A stretch of 64,000 bases of DNA from Chiridota heheva (Eukaryota > Echinodermata > Holothuroidea > Apodida > Chiridotidae): the NCBI GenBank assembly GCA_020152595.1, contig JAIGNY010001249.1:771001-835000 (forward strand), in the 5' to 3' direction. This document shows, one piece after another, positions 13,701 to 28,700 of this stretch. The translations under genes were made by a program, and so were the position numbers. The notes under the pieces are model-generated. The model saw only the letters and a list, made by a program, of their open reading frames with translations, did no database searches and had not been told where the DNA came from. Numbering within the stretch: position 1 is the stretch's first letter; each line of letters begins with the position of its first letter.

Positions 13701-16700
13701 GGGAAGCCTCTGATGCGGGACATACTGTGGGATACCATGGGGACATAGGGAGAGATGCCATGTGGGACACAGGGAGGGAAGCCATGTAAGACATAGGGAG
13801 GGATGTCATGCGGTATATATGGTTGGATTAATGTGGGACATACATGTATGATGGGATCCATGTGGGACATGGGATGGGATGCCATGTGGGTCATAGGGTG
13901 GGATGCCATGTGGGACATGATTGAATGCCATGTGGGACATGGTGGAATGCCATTTGGGACATATGGTGGAATACCATGTGGGACATATTGTGGAATGCCA
14001 TGTGGGACATGGTGGAATGCCATGTGGAACATATGGTGGAATGCCATGTGGGACATACTGTATGGTGGAATGCCATATGGGAGATTTGGTGGAATGCCAT
14101 GTGGGACAAGGGATGAGATGTCATGTGGGACATGAGGTGGGATGTCATTTGGCACATGGGATGGGATTCATGTGGAATGCCACGTGGGTCATTTGGTTGG
14201 ATGCCATGTGGGACATATGGTGGAATGCCATGTGAGACATACTGTATGGTGGAATGCCATGTGGGAGATATGGCATGTGAGACATGGGGTGGGATGTCAT
14301 TTGGCAGATGGGATGGGATCCATGCGGGACATGGGGTGGGATGCCATGTGGGTCATAGGATGGAATGCCATGTGGGAAATATGGTGGAATGCCATGTGGG
14401 ACATGGGATGGGATGTCATGTGGGACATGGGGTGGGATGCCATGTGGGACATGGGATGCCATGTGGGACTTTGTGTGAGATACCATTTTTATATTTGGCT
14501 GGGTCATATGATATGGGTGTCAATTTGCATTGACAGTATTTACTGTTCTAGTTTGTACAGATTTCATGAGTAACCAATAGTGTATTTCTGCTTGATACTA
14601 CCCAAACACCTCCAAGTGGCAGTTATCACGCCTAGGCCAGTGTGGCGGGCAGTATGATTAATCAAGGAAATGAGTTTTGTTAACAAGGTCCTTAAATCCA
14701 ATTCAGCAAGTTCATTTTTGAAAGTTGATAGGTTGGTAATTGACCTAAGTTTTGGCAGGAGTAAATTCCATTGACCAATAGTTCTTGGATAGAGGGCATA
14801 TTGATAAAAAGTTTTATTGAAAGGTGGCATTTCCAATACATTAGATACTTTGTGTTGTCTTGTTGAACGGTTATTTGTATTAGATGAAAGTTTGACGGTG
14901 TCGTGCTGTTGATTTCTTTTGACAATGAGAGTTTGGTGCAACGGTCTTCCAAACTTTCCTGTGACACTTGATCTACGGTTGTAGTCACTTAAAACAAAGC
15001 AGGCAGCACGTCCGTCGCTGGATCTTTTTGAGCGAATCTTTGCTGTTTTTGTAGTAGGGTCCCAAATTGCTGTACAACACTCAAGTTTCGGCCGAACAAG
15101 TGTTTTGTATGCTATTTCTTTTACAGAGTGGCTGCAAGAATAGATGTTTCTTCTCAGGAGCCCCAACATCTTGTTTGCTTTGTTAGTGGTTTGGTTTATG
15201 TGAGTTGCCCTGCTTAGGTCTTTACTTATTTCAACTTCTAGATATGGGTGTTGACTGAAAGACTGAAGAGTACTGTCATTCATGATGTAGTCATGTTTGA
15301 TGGTTTTGGCTTTGTGTGTGTGACGTGCATTGCATAGCACTTAGTTGAGTTCAAGGTCATTTGCCATGTTTTTTTTCCCATCTGCAAAGTGAATTCACAT
15401 CATTTATTAGAGCGGCACTGTCTTCTTTTCCATTAATCTCCTGATACATGATGCAATCATGTGCAAAGATCTTCACTTTGGATGTCATTACATGTGGTAG
15501 GTCTCTAATATAGAGAAAGAAGAGTGATGGTCCCAAGTTGGTTCTTTGTGGTACCCCTGATGTTACTGGTGAGGAGGCACCTTCCAGTTGGACTTGTTGG
15601 TTACTGCAAGTCAGGAAATTGTTGATCCAGTGACTAAGTTGATTCTTTTTACCGACTTATTCCAATTTTCTTAATAGCCTTTGATGAGGGACTGTATTGA
15701 ACACTTTGCTGAAATCAAGTATTATCAGATCAGCTTGGCCTTTGTTGTGCAAGATCATTGATTAGTCCTGCCAGTTGTGATTTGCATGACCTCCCCTTTC
15801 TGAACCCATGTTGGTGGTGAGAGAGTACTTGATGCTTGTCAAGGTGGTACTTAATGTGTCATAAGATGATGTGTTCCAGAAGTTTACAAGGGATAGATGT
15901 GAGCAATACAGGCCTATAATTGGCCGGATTTGTATGGTCACCTTTTTTGCAGATTAGAATTAGGTTTGCTTTTAACCAGTCATCAGGAAGCTCCCTCGTA
16001 TCTACTAATTTCTGAAACAACTTCTGGAAGACTGGTAAATATATGCTCTGAAAATGTCCCCAATGTAATTGTGCAATGAATAGCACATTAAATTACGAAA
16101 GAGGGAAGCATATAAAGATAGATTTACTACATTAATATTCTGTCACAATTTTTTGTGGGAAGATTTTAGGCACCTTAATTATTCAGAACCGTGGGAAATT
16201 TTATAACTAATTCCAACTCTGGATGAATGTAGTACATATATTTAGATTTCTGGGATTTTCACGTAATTGGTCAACCAAGACAAATTTATAATTCCATAAA
16301 ATATTAAGAGAGGTGTGTATAATATTGACTGTGAGCATACTGATTCATTATTAATGGAAGCAAGTAATGACATGTAATTGACTCTCAAGGATTAGGGTAA
16401 TGGTTAGAAGTTTATCTTGTAAGGACATTAGGAGAAGCAAGATTGTGAAGAAACTATTAAAATACATTATTTCATTCAGGAGACAGCAAGTTTTAAAGTT
16501 TCACAAAGTGTTTGGTTCTGAAGTAGTTAGTATTAATGGATGCTAGTATAGATGAGCAGTGTCAAGGACAATAACTTTAAGTTGTAAAATGAATTACTGT
16601 GTTGTTTATATTTTAAGTCGAAAAAAGAAATCCCTGTTTGATTAAATTTCGAGTTGGAAAGTAAATCACTGTAATTAAAATGTATCATGAATACTATTGA

Positions 16701-19700
16701 CCCTATCCTTCCTTCTTCTCAGGTATCAGCTGTAATATTTGTGACAACAATTTCTACGGAAACCCAGATGAGGGCAATGGTGCATGCCAACGCTGCTCCT
16801 GTAACGAGAACACCAACCCCAGCTCCCCTGGAAACTGTGACCCGATGAGTGGTGAATGTCTTCAGTGTTTGTACAACACTGCTGGGAACAACTGTGAAGT
16901 CTGTGCTCCTAGCTACTATGGGGATGCTATAGCAAGAACGTGTACAGGTAGGACTAGTCAATGCTGCTTGAGATTTATTTTCTTGATATTTCCTAATATC
17001 TTTGATTCAGTTTTACAAGGTTATATAGAAATTATAGCTAATACATAAACATTCAATAATGTTAGTAATTTTGAATAAGTAAATAGAACACAAGCATAGT
17101 TTGCTGAAACGGAAAACAAATACATGAGCTATAAAAATGTTGTGTAGAAACTAACTGAAAGAAGATAAAGGACCAGAAATAAGTCATTTCTTCTAGTCCG
17201 GCCCTTATTAATTAAGATGGACATAGTTATGTCTTTGTAAAACTGCAATCGTTCTGTTGGTTTTGTGTTCAAGAAACAATTTAAGCGCAATGAAAAACAG
17301 AAAGCAGAGAGGGTAAAGAAAGCATCAAAATTAACCAGCTATCCAAAGTTTATTTTAGATAAATAATTATTAACCAACCAGGATCACAAGTCAGTGTAAC
17401 TTCTGTCCATAAAGCATCACAGTAAATGTAGTTCAGTGTAGCAAGTCTTAAAATAAATCAAATGAAATGAATGAAAATGTAATTCAGAGTTACTCTAATT
17501 CAGTTGTAACTATAATTTAACTGCAATTATAGGCTTAGCTGATCAGCAGACCTTAGTTTTACTGCATGCATTAAGTAGGATTAGTGTAGAGTTACATCAG
17601 AACTTGTTGCAAAAGTAAAACATAATTAGTCCTTTGCATTATTTTACCTTTGATTTAAGTTACTTCTGAATTAAGTTAACCTTTCTGTCAAGCTCTTTAT
17701 CACCTTTGACCTTGCTGTCAACCTGCCGTTAAGCACCACCAAACCAATAGATCAAACTGGTATCAGAGATAAAAGTGAAACGTGTATCTGACAGTGAAAA
17801 ATAAAATACACAAGTCTCAAAGACAAGATATATTGTTAAGAAGTAGATTAGAGCCTGTGAAACATCATGTGAGAATCACTACAGTGTAGTTTTTCACACA
17901 GTAATTTGTAGAACTTTAATTAAACATACATGTATGAAAGGCTATCATTTGCAATAAATTAATTAAGATTCTCGAATTCAAATAGCCAACTTAATTGTTT
18001 TGTAATGCAGATTGCAACTGCTTTATTCTTGGAACTGACCGCAGCGTTTGTGACTTGGACAACAACTGTGGGGTATGTGATGCAGTGACAGGCGACTGTC
18101 CTTGTCTGCCCAATGTTGTCGGGAAGCGATGTGAAAGGTGTGATGTGAACCACTGGAAGATTGCGAGTGGTGAGGGATGTGAATCATGTGACTGCTGTGG
18201 CTATGGGTCAACCTCCCAGCAGTGTGATGTGGTAAGTTATGATAAGAGCATTGACTGCTTCTGTTTAGAGCTGACAATCCAACCTGCATGCATGCCATAA
18301 TCCACGCAAGTTTGACTTTGTTGATTAAGTGATATCAGAAGTTTGTAAACTTGAGGAAATTGTCACCCATCTGGACTTGGCGTCTGTGGTGATATTTTAA
18401 GTCATATACAAAATTACACAAAGCAAGGTTGAATTAGCCCCTCCCCTGTTTAACACATTTGGTGAGTGTAGTTATAGCATCTTTACTATCTGTCCCTCCA
18501 CATACAATGCTCAGTTCCTGCAACTTGGTTTGACTTCTCCAACCTCTTTCACCTCTGACATAATCTAATCTCTCGGACACAATATTACCATAGCTGTTGT
18601 GGTGCAGTTAAACCTCACCAAACAAACTGGAATTGGAATGAATTTCCATACCTTATGCATTGGCCTACTTATACAGCCAAGTGTGTTTTAATCTCAATAC
18701 ACCATCTACATTGAATAGCCATATTGGTGAAATGTGACAAATCCTTCATCATGGCAGTTCTCTTTGTCATAGGTAATTGAGCTTAGCATATGAAACATTG
18801 AAGTGTGGTTTATGGGGACAACAGGTTCTGTAGAATTGGGGTTTTTACAATTATTTTGTTGAAATTATAACTAATACAGAAGGAACTAATAGTTAAAGCA
18901 TTTCACACCATTGTAAAATTGTTATGAAGAATTATGATGTCCATTTTACAGCAGATTCCATGAGTTTTGAAATGTTGTTGATAACTTCAGTGATGGGAGT
19001 GTTTTGTTTGGTGAAAAATCAGTCATTCAAATGCTCAAAATTTGTGACGAATGGTAGATGAATGTTCATGGTAAAGCGTACATGCCTCAACCATTGCACT
19101 ATTAAAGTTACAGAAATGGTATTGAAACATCTGTGTAATCAGAGTGACATAAACCTTATTCTGAGAGGATATCATTTGATTTATATCTCAGTGTTAAGCT
19201 CATTCCCTTTGCATTACAGAACTCTGGTCAGTGTTTGTGTCGTGAAGGATTCGGTGGTCGTGACTGCTGTGGATGTGAAGACTTATTCTATGGTGACCCA
19301 AGAGTCAGCTGCACTGGTAATGAAATTAAAAAAAGAGTTTTATTTTGTGGGGCCCACAAAATTTATGCACAAGACATCTTTTATTACTATGATAACCTTT
19401 TGTTTTTCATTTTGACCCTTTTGTATAAAGTGACTGTTTTGTCAACTCATTTCTTATTAATGCATGTAATGACACACTACTGCCTTAACGATATGAAGGT
19501 TTATATATTTACCAATGTTTAAATGAAATATGTTTAACATTTTTTTCCCTCTATTATTATCAATATTTAATTGATATGAGTGATACTTAATTAATATCAA
19601 TATTTAATTTATTGATATAAGTGATACTCAATTAATATCAATATTTAATTAAAATGAGTGATACTCTTTTAATATCAATAATTAATTGATATAAGTGATT

Positions 19701-22700
19701 TTCTATTAATATCAATGATTAATTGATATGAGTGATACTCTATTAATATTTAATCGATATTAGTGATACTCTATTGATATCAATATTTGTTTGATATGGG
19801 TGGTACTCTATTTAATATGATATTTAATTGATATGAGTGATACTCTATTAATATCAATATTTAATTGATATGAATGATTTATTGATATCAATATTTAATT
19901 GATATGAGTGATACTCTATTAATATCAATATTTAATTGATATGAGTGATACTCTATTAATATCAATATTTAATCGATATGAGTAATACTCTATTAATATC
20001 AATATTTAATTGATATGAGTGATAACTCTATTAATATCAATATTTAATTGATATGAGTGATACTCTATTAATATCAATAATAAATCAATATGAGTGATAC
20101 TAATATCAATATTTAATTAATAATAAATCAATAATAAATGAGTGATACTCTATTAATATCAATATTTAGTTAATATGAGTGATACTCTATTAATATTAAT
20201 ATCAATATTTAATATCAATATTTAATTGATATGAGTGATACTCTATTATTGAATTGATATGAGTGACACTCAATTTAAGTAGTGATCAGAACTTGCTCTA
20301 TTTTTGTTTCTCACTTCCCTTGATTGATTTTTAATTATGATTATATTTTTGTACATTATGAGGCCCAGATTTAAATGTCTTTGACTGGAGCTATTTCTCA
20401 TATTATTTTTTTGTTCAGCGTGTGATTGTGACCCTGAAGGCTCAGAGACCTTGCAGTGCAGACAAGACGGCAGCTGTGTCTGCAAGGAGGGCGTGACCGG
20501 TGTGCGATGTGATCAGTGCTCCAGGGGCTTCCAAGGGCAGGTACCCAACTGTGAGACCTGCGGTGAATGCTTCCATAACTGGGATGCCATCATTGCTGAT
20601 CTCAAAAGTATGCACTGTTATTTCCATGTTATATCCAATCTTAGCACCCAAAAGGTTTACTTCATAGGTGCTAAAGATTTCAGAATAAAAGATGATGAAT
20701 TATTAAACCATAATTAGTACTGTGTAAAGTCTATTTAAATATATGTATACATACACCACAGCTACATAACGAATAATAATGTTAGTTTTCTTATAAAATA
20801 AACTGTTCTCTATGGTATCAGTTTTCTGTTTATTGACAGTTGTAATGTACACCTATTAGACCAAAATATATTTTTTTAAATGACCACAGTGCAATACATT
20901 AATGTTAGCTTGATTTCTGCTAATTCACTTTCAGAACCACTGGTCATATAGTTAACTACACAAAAATCGGTTCTGTAGTTTGGGAACTAGTGCACCGTAT
21001 GCTAAAGGGATGTCATAGAGATGGAAATAAACTTTTGAAGCAAAACCAAGGCAAAAGTTTTGTCAACTATGTTGGTTTTGTTTGTGGGTCATATGTCTAA
21101 CACTAATTGTGACTTTGTATCAACCATGTTGTGCCACATACACAAATTAAATGTTGTGAAAATACACCAATTGTTACAGTATAATTTTGTCAATATGGTT
21201 CTCAATCATGCTTTTCATTTGTACATCATCATTCAGATCAAACAGACCAGCTGATTGACGCTGCACAAAATGTAAAGTCAACAGGGGTTCCTAAAGCATA
21301 TGAAGATGAGTTCAGAAGACTGCAGGAGAAATTAGACAGAGCCAGGAACATGACCAGAGATCCCAGCTTGGTAGCAGGAGACCTTGAGGATTTGAAGGTT
21401 GATCTCATGAATGCCAAGTAAGATTTTTTGTTCTTCATCATCACCTTACTGTCACACATTTGAATTTGGCGGAGAAAGGTGGAGGGAAACTCAATGTTAT
21501 CTGGTTGGGAATTGTCTCCAAAGATTTTGAGATGTGTTATGACCATGTGTTGCACTTTTGGGAACCACATTTGTACCACATTGCAGCAGTTTTACAGCTC
21601 GAGAATCCCTTTAGAGATAAGAAGTTTCAAACTCTGCTAATTTGCTTTGGCACTTCTGGAATTTGACTATTAAGCTCAGGGGCGGAGCCAGGGTAAAATC
21701 TTAGAAGTGGGGGTGAGGCATGCCAAACCACAGATTGACAGAGGATGTTTAATAATGTGTTTTAGGCAGTTTTGAAAATTGAGAAGGGAAAAAAATTCAT
21801 GAAAAGAAAATCAAATGTCCTAAAAATCAAATCAAAGGAACTTTCCAAAAATCTAAGGCAATTGTTCAAAAATAAAGACAATTACCGAAAATAAAGGAAA
21901 TTTTTTAAAAATGAAGGAGATTAGGCAAAATCATTGGATTTTTGGTAAAATTGAAGAAGAAACTTCCCCAAAATTCTTTTGTCCTGAAAGAAGAAGGAAA
22001 TTTCCCCCCCCAAAAAAATAATTAATTAATCAAGCAATTTCTTGTCAATCTAAAGAATTATCCCATGGTAAGAAAGTATCATCGGAAAATCTCATAGCTT
22101 CCCTTTAGCCCCCTCTGGGTCTGCCCCTGGTCAAGTTTGCTAACACCTTTAGTAATAAAGCAAGCCTTAATCCTCTTAAATAAAACAGTCTTTCATTCCA
22201 CTTAGAATCAAGTTTTTGTAACTGAAAGTGGCTTAGTAGACATGTAGTAGCCTAATAAGTGGCTTAGTAGACATGTAGTAGATTGATAAGTGGCTTGGTA
22301 GACATGTAGTAGCTTGATAAGTGGCTTAGTAGACATGTAGTAGCTTGATAAGTGGCTTAATATACTTGTAGTAGCTTAATAAGTGGCTCAGTGGACATGT
22401 TGTAGCTTGATAAGTGACTTGGTAGACATGTAGTAGCTTGATAAGTGGCTTAGTAGACATGTAGTAGCTTGATAAGTGGCTTGGTAGACATGTAGTAGCT
22501 TGATAAGTGGCTTGGTAGACATGTAGTAGCTTGATAAGTGGCTTAGTAGACATATACTAGCTTGATAAGTGGCTTAGTAGACATGTAGTAGCTTGATAAG
22601 TGGCTTGGTAGACATGTAGTAGCTTGGTAAGTGGCTTGGTAGACATGTAGTAGCTTGGTAAGTGGCTTGGTAGACATGTAGTAGCTTGATAAGTGACTTG

Positions 22701-25700
22701 GTAGAAGTGGCTTGATAGACATGTAGTAGCTTGATAAGTGGCTTGGTAGACATGTAGTAGCTTGATAAGTGGCTTGGTAGACATGTAATAGCTTGATAAG
22801 TGACTTGGTAGACATGTAGTAGCTTGATAAGTGGCTTAGTAGACATGTAGTAGCTTGATAAGTGGCTTAGTAGACAGTAGACTTGATGTGGTTTAGTAGA
22901 CATGTAGTAGCTTGATAAGTGGCTTAGTAGACATGTAGTAGCTTGATAAGTGGCTTAGTAGACATGTAGTAGCTTGATGGAGTTTTGAAAAGAAAGACAT
23001 TTTGTCCATCCTAATTTTTATTATGACTCCTTCATGTTGTAAATCTTTACCAGAAAAACATTGAAGAGGTTTGGTAAGAAGGCAAAGGAACTGAACCTGC
23101 GGTTTGATGACCTTGATGAGAGTGATGTGCGCGCTAACAGGGAGCTGGACGCCATTGAGGAGGATTGCCGTGAGCTTGAAGACGAGGCAGATCGTCTTAA
23201 GAAAACCTTGGTCCAAATTGAGAGCACAAATATTGAAGGTCAGTGTTGTCTACTTCATGTTTTATCTTTATGTTGACACACTACATAAACCTGAAACATA
23301 ATTTTTGCCATTGATTCTAAGTAGACTACTTTTTTTTTTCTTCACCCATGCACTTCCTCTCTCGATCCCAGCTTTCTGGCTTTTAGTTCCCGTGTTTCTC
23401 TCAATCTCCCCCTGTTTTCTTTTCTTTCTTCCTCTGGAATGATCTAATCTCTCAGGCACAATTTGACCCTCACTGTTGTGGTGCCTTTAAGCCCTTACAA
23501 ATCAAACAAACAAAAGATATTTTTTTAAATGTAGTCCTTTAAAATATACAAGCTGAGCTGGAAAAAATATACGGTTCTGGCAGTTATAACATAACTGCGG
23601 AAAAATCAGAATTCGCAAGGAAGAAAAAAAAAAAGGTTTCTTGAGCAAACAACAGTATATGTGGTAAATATGTGCACTAAAAACATCCCCTATGTAATGG
23701 TGCGATGAAAAGTACATTAATTGTGAAAGAGAGAAGTATATAAAGATGTAATCACTACATTAATGTTATTTCTGACATGATTTTTCGTGGGAAGAATTTC
23801 AACACCTTTATTCAGAACAGTGGGAAATTTTATAATTGATTTCAAGTCCGTATACAAATTTAGAGAGTAAATTAATGTTGATCTGTCACAGAATTCCTCT
23901 ATGATAAACTCAGACTGTTGTGAAAGATAAAAGTTCCGTATCTTCATGCTCGCTTTCAATTTTCAATCTGGAGGTTGCTTTTAGTAACTGATTGATTTGA
24001 TTGAAGACACTCTATTTACACTTGTAGCGAATACATCCTGATGACATCACAAATAAGAGACATTTATATTTTTGGCAGACATAATTCAATAGAAGTGAAG
24101 AGATTACTACTAAAATCATGGTGGCTAACCTAGACAGAAATCCCCACATAACATACATTATCAAATTTGTATTCATTACTGAAAATTTATTGTACCATTT
24201 CAATTTTGGTATGCCAGTCTTTAATACACCAGATCTGTTTGATGTCAGGCAATGGCTGATAAGAGCAACATTCAGAATCAGACTAAACATGAAAATATGT
24301 GAGGTTGACAGGTTGTGAAGTGAACATCATTACAATCCTAGGGCCGCATAAAACATGTGACCTAAATTCCCGATCATTAACAGAAAACTGGTCGGTTGAT
24401 CATATTACGTACCCCCGCTACCGATTTGCACTATTTGCTTACTCGCGCATTAAAATTATAGGAGACAGTTTCCAAGCTCCGAGATGCAATTTATGCATAA
24501 GTGATTGAACTAACTTGAATGATTGTTAGACATGTTGTTGTGCCTGGAAATTATCCTGCTATGCTTGAATGTTGATATTACATTGTGATTTTTTTTTCAA
24601 TAAATGGGGGTGAGATGTTGCATGCATAATTAGAAAGGTATACCCCAATTTGGACAACTTCATTAGAATGAAGTTTTAATTATTTGAAAAAGTCAGTGAC
24701 ATCATTTTCATATACAGTACTAACAACATGTAAAGTAGGATCTCCATTATGTTCATCAAATCATCAAATAATACCATAATAATAATAATAACTGATTTTC
24801 TTAAATATTAGGTGCCTTTAAAAGTATACTGCAGAGTCAGAACCAGTCAAGAACTGCAGAGGGTGTGGCCAACGACACGGCCACAATCATAGCCGAATCT
24901 GCTGCTATACGTCAACAGGTGGAGGCCATCCTTGCCCAGAGGCAGGCTGAGATTGATCAGCAGAAGGAAGGATATAATACCAGGATTGACAACTTGGAGA
25001 ATCAGTTGACTGGGCTTGAGGGCAGACTAGGAGAATTGAATGAAAAGGTTGGTGAATGTTTTGTTATGTTGGTATGGGATACATTAGAATGTTATGTACA
25101 TAGCTGTGTGATGGTGTCATCTCCTGATTAAAGTGGTCATGACACAAGCACATGTGCTTATACATTAGAATGTTATGTACATAGCTGTGTGATTGTGTCA
25201 TCTCCTGATTAAAGTGGTCATGACACAAGCATATGTGCTTATACATTAGAATGTTTTGTACATAGCTGTGTGATGGTGTCATCTCCTGATTAAAGTGGTC
25301 ATGACACAAGCATATGTGCTTATACATTAGAATGTTATGTACATAGCTGTGTGATGGTGTCATCTGATTAAAGTGGTCATGACACAAACATATGTGCATT
25401 ATGTTGCCCACTAGTCAGGCTGTGTGAGGGAGTTGTCATCTCCTGATTAAAGTGGAGATGACACAAGCATATGCTGCACAGTTTATACATTAGAATATTT
25501 GTCACATGATATATAGCAAATCAATACAATCAAAATCATTTCATGAACATCTTTACCTTCCATCAAACAATCCTCCTCAACATGATTATCCAACATACCA
25601 CTTAAACAACCCATTTATATGCACACATCATTATGCACAAGCGAACTTATAAACTCACACACAAACGAACCAGCTCACAAACTCACACAATTTGCCAGCA

Positions 25701-28700
25701 ATTACAAGTGACTTTGGTAAAAAAAACACCAATTATACCTACACACAGTAACCATAGAGTAACTGTACTGTAATACTTTACTCTCAGACAAAAATACCCA
25801 AAACCTCATGAGTGAATATTTCCTTCTCTCTCTTGGTGGTATGACATCATGAAGATTGACCTATCACAGACTAGTTATAGTTTCCCAATACCTACAACAC
25901 ATACACTGCAACCTATTATGTACATACAATGGGCCAACCTAATCTAATATGTTAATGAGCATATCCAGGGACAGGGTACCAAGTTGCACCCAGCATGGAG
26001 TCAGTGTTTTGATAGGCTTACCCATTGGTATTACAAAGGATACATACAATATTTGGAAAAGTGTGCTCCACTTTTTAGGAGAAAACAGATGAATATGGCC
26101 AAAATGCTGAACTATAGCAATTAAAAAGTATATGAAAAGTATCTCTACAATATACACTAAAGGTTATAAGACAAAATAATAGGAAAACACCCACCTGTCA
26201 GGATAGAGGAGAGAGGACACACGGAGTAAATATAAAGCTGGCACAGTTTATTCAGTCAAAATATTTGTGCTGTTTTCTGTCTGGTATCGATGGTAGTCTC
26301 GAGTAGAAATTTAGTGGATAGGGTGTTGAAAATATATACATGAATCCTCTATATTTATCACACTTATACATTAGAATGTTATGTACATAGCTGTGTGATG
26401 GTGTCATCTCCTGATTAAAGTGGTCATGACACAAGCATATGTGCTTGTACATTTAAATGTTATGTACATAGCTGTGTGATGGTGTCATCTCCTGATTAAA
26501 GTGGTCATGACACAAGCATATGTGCTTATACATTTAAATGTTATGTACATAGCTGTGTGATGGTGTCATCTCCTGATTAAAGTGGTCATGATACAAGCAT
26601 ATGTGCTTGTACATTAGAATGTTATGTACATAGCTGTGTGATGGTGTCATCTCCTGATTAAATTGGTATGACACAAGCATATGTGCTTTAGCTAGTGAAA
26701 ATATTTGGATCAATTGATACACAAACAAATCACAGAGAGGTGTGTTTGAACTCCTAGGAATGAATTTTCCAAGGAAATTTACAGTTTGATTATATACTTT
26801 TGGAAATGTTTTAACGTTTGTAATGTGCATTCATTTTTACATCTTTTTTTATTCATACTATATATGATAAATCAGTTCTATAGATGAAATGATTACTAAG
26901 AAATCACAATTTAAAAATTGCAAGTATAACGGAGTTCATCTCGTCTACACTGTGGAAAGTACATTGAAACAGCTCACACTTGCATGCGTTGTGTATAACA
27001 ACTTTTGCCAATGAAGTCATAGGCACTGATTCGTAAATCAGTGTTTTTGGTCTTCCGGGTTTGGCTTTTGCTGGATTTATGGACTTTCAACGTGGTTTTA
27101 AAACACTTTTTTAAAGAGAAAGTTACATTTTTTTGTCTATCAATGGATGAAAATATTTCTTAGCAAAAAATCAATTTGGCTTGTGTCATAACCACTTTAA
27201 ATGAGACAAGACTTTTGTGAATAGTGCCTTTTTGGGAATGAACCACGAAGCAATGTTCTATAATTTTACAGAAATATTGAGTTTCTGAAGGTCTCATTAG
27301 ATGTTTTATTGCTGTGTTATTTTAATTTTTATATAAATTTGATGGATGGCATACCTAATTATAGTCTCTCTTGTTTTGGCAGAGGTGTGAATTATTCAGA
27401 GAGACAAACTCATGATCACAAGGCATTGACTTCGCTTGCAAATCATGTGTTGTATCCCTGAGCTGGGCTTGCAATCATGTGTGGTATTTCCGAGCTGTGC
27501 TTGCAATCATGTGTTGTATCCCTAAACTGGACTTGCAAATCATGTGCTGGGCTTGCAAATATAGCCCGAGCTGGGCTTGCAATCATGTGTGGTATCCCCA
27601 AAGTGGACTTGCAAATCATGTGTGGTATCCCCAAACTGGGCTTGCAATCAGCTGGGCAAATCATGTGTGGTAGCCCTGAGCTGGGCTTGCAAAAATCATG
27701 TGTGGTGGGCTTGCAAATCATGTGTGGTATCCCGAGCTGGGCTTGCAAAGCCATGTGTGGTATCCCAGCTGGGCTTGCAAATCATGTGGTATCCCGAGCT
27801 GGGCTTGCAAATCATGTGTGGTATCCCCAAACTGGGCTTGCAATCTGCAATCATGTGTGGTATCCCCAAACTGGCTTGCAAATCATGTGTGGTAGCCCTC
27901 CCGAGCTGGGCCGCATAAATTATGTGTGGAGCTGGGCTTGCAATCATGTGTGGTATCCCCAAACTGGACTTGCAAATCATGTGTGGTATCCCGAGCTGGG
28001 CTTGCAAATCATGTGTGGTATCCCCGAGCTGGGCTTGCAAATCATGTGTGGTATCTCGAGCTGGGCTTGCAAATCATGTGTGGTAGCCCTGAGCTGGGCT
28101 TGCAAATCATGTGTGGTAGCCCCGAGCTGGGCTTGCAAATCATGTGGTGTCCCCAAGCAGAAACTAAGTTCCAGTTACTTCAGTCTACTCAGTTGTAGAA
28201 GGTTTTCAGAGGTTGTACAATTTGAAATATTCAAATTTTTTGATTCAATATTCTTCTCTGGCCCTATGTGACCACTACTGCTGGTCTGCCACTAACCACC
28301 ATCAATCAATCAATTAGTTGTCAATCAATCATAAAATAGTTGTCAATTAATTGTCAATCAGTTATCAATCAATGAGTTATCAGTTGTCAATCAGTTATCA
28401 ATTAGTCATTAATCAATCAAGTACCTCGAATTTCAAAATCATTTTTTTGTCAAATTGAATGAAAGTACAGAAGTTAAAATTTGATTTGAAGTTCGAGTAG
28501 TTACTATATGGATCACCAAATGGATGATTAATGCTATTTTACTTCAACTTTAAATACAAATAATCTCTGCAGCATTTTGTCCATGTGTTGATGTGCAACA
28601 AATGCAGTTCACAGTGCATTTACTTATCCAAAATTGAAATGTCTGCATTTTCTGATTTGATACTTTGCAGGTATGTGGTGAACCAGGCGATGAATGTGGT

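Noticed and set aside
13301..14573. Several long open frames on both strands
   Set aside because: All arise from the 22-24 bp repeat; overlapping frames on both strands have the same periodic composition.
27477..28271. 264-residue open frame
   Set aside because: Generated by the 33-bp repeat unit, with no codon bias or family match.
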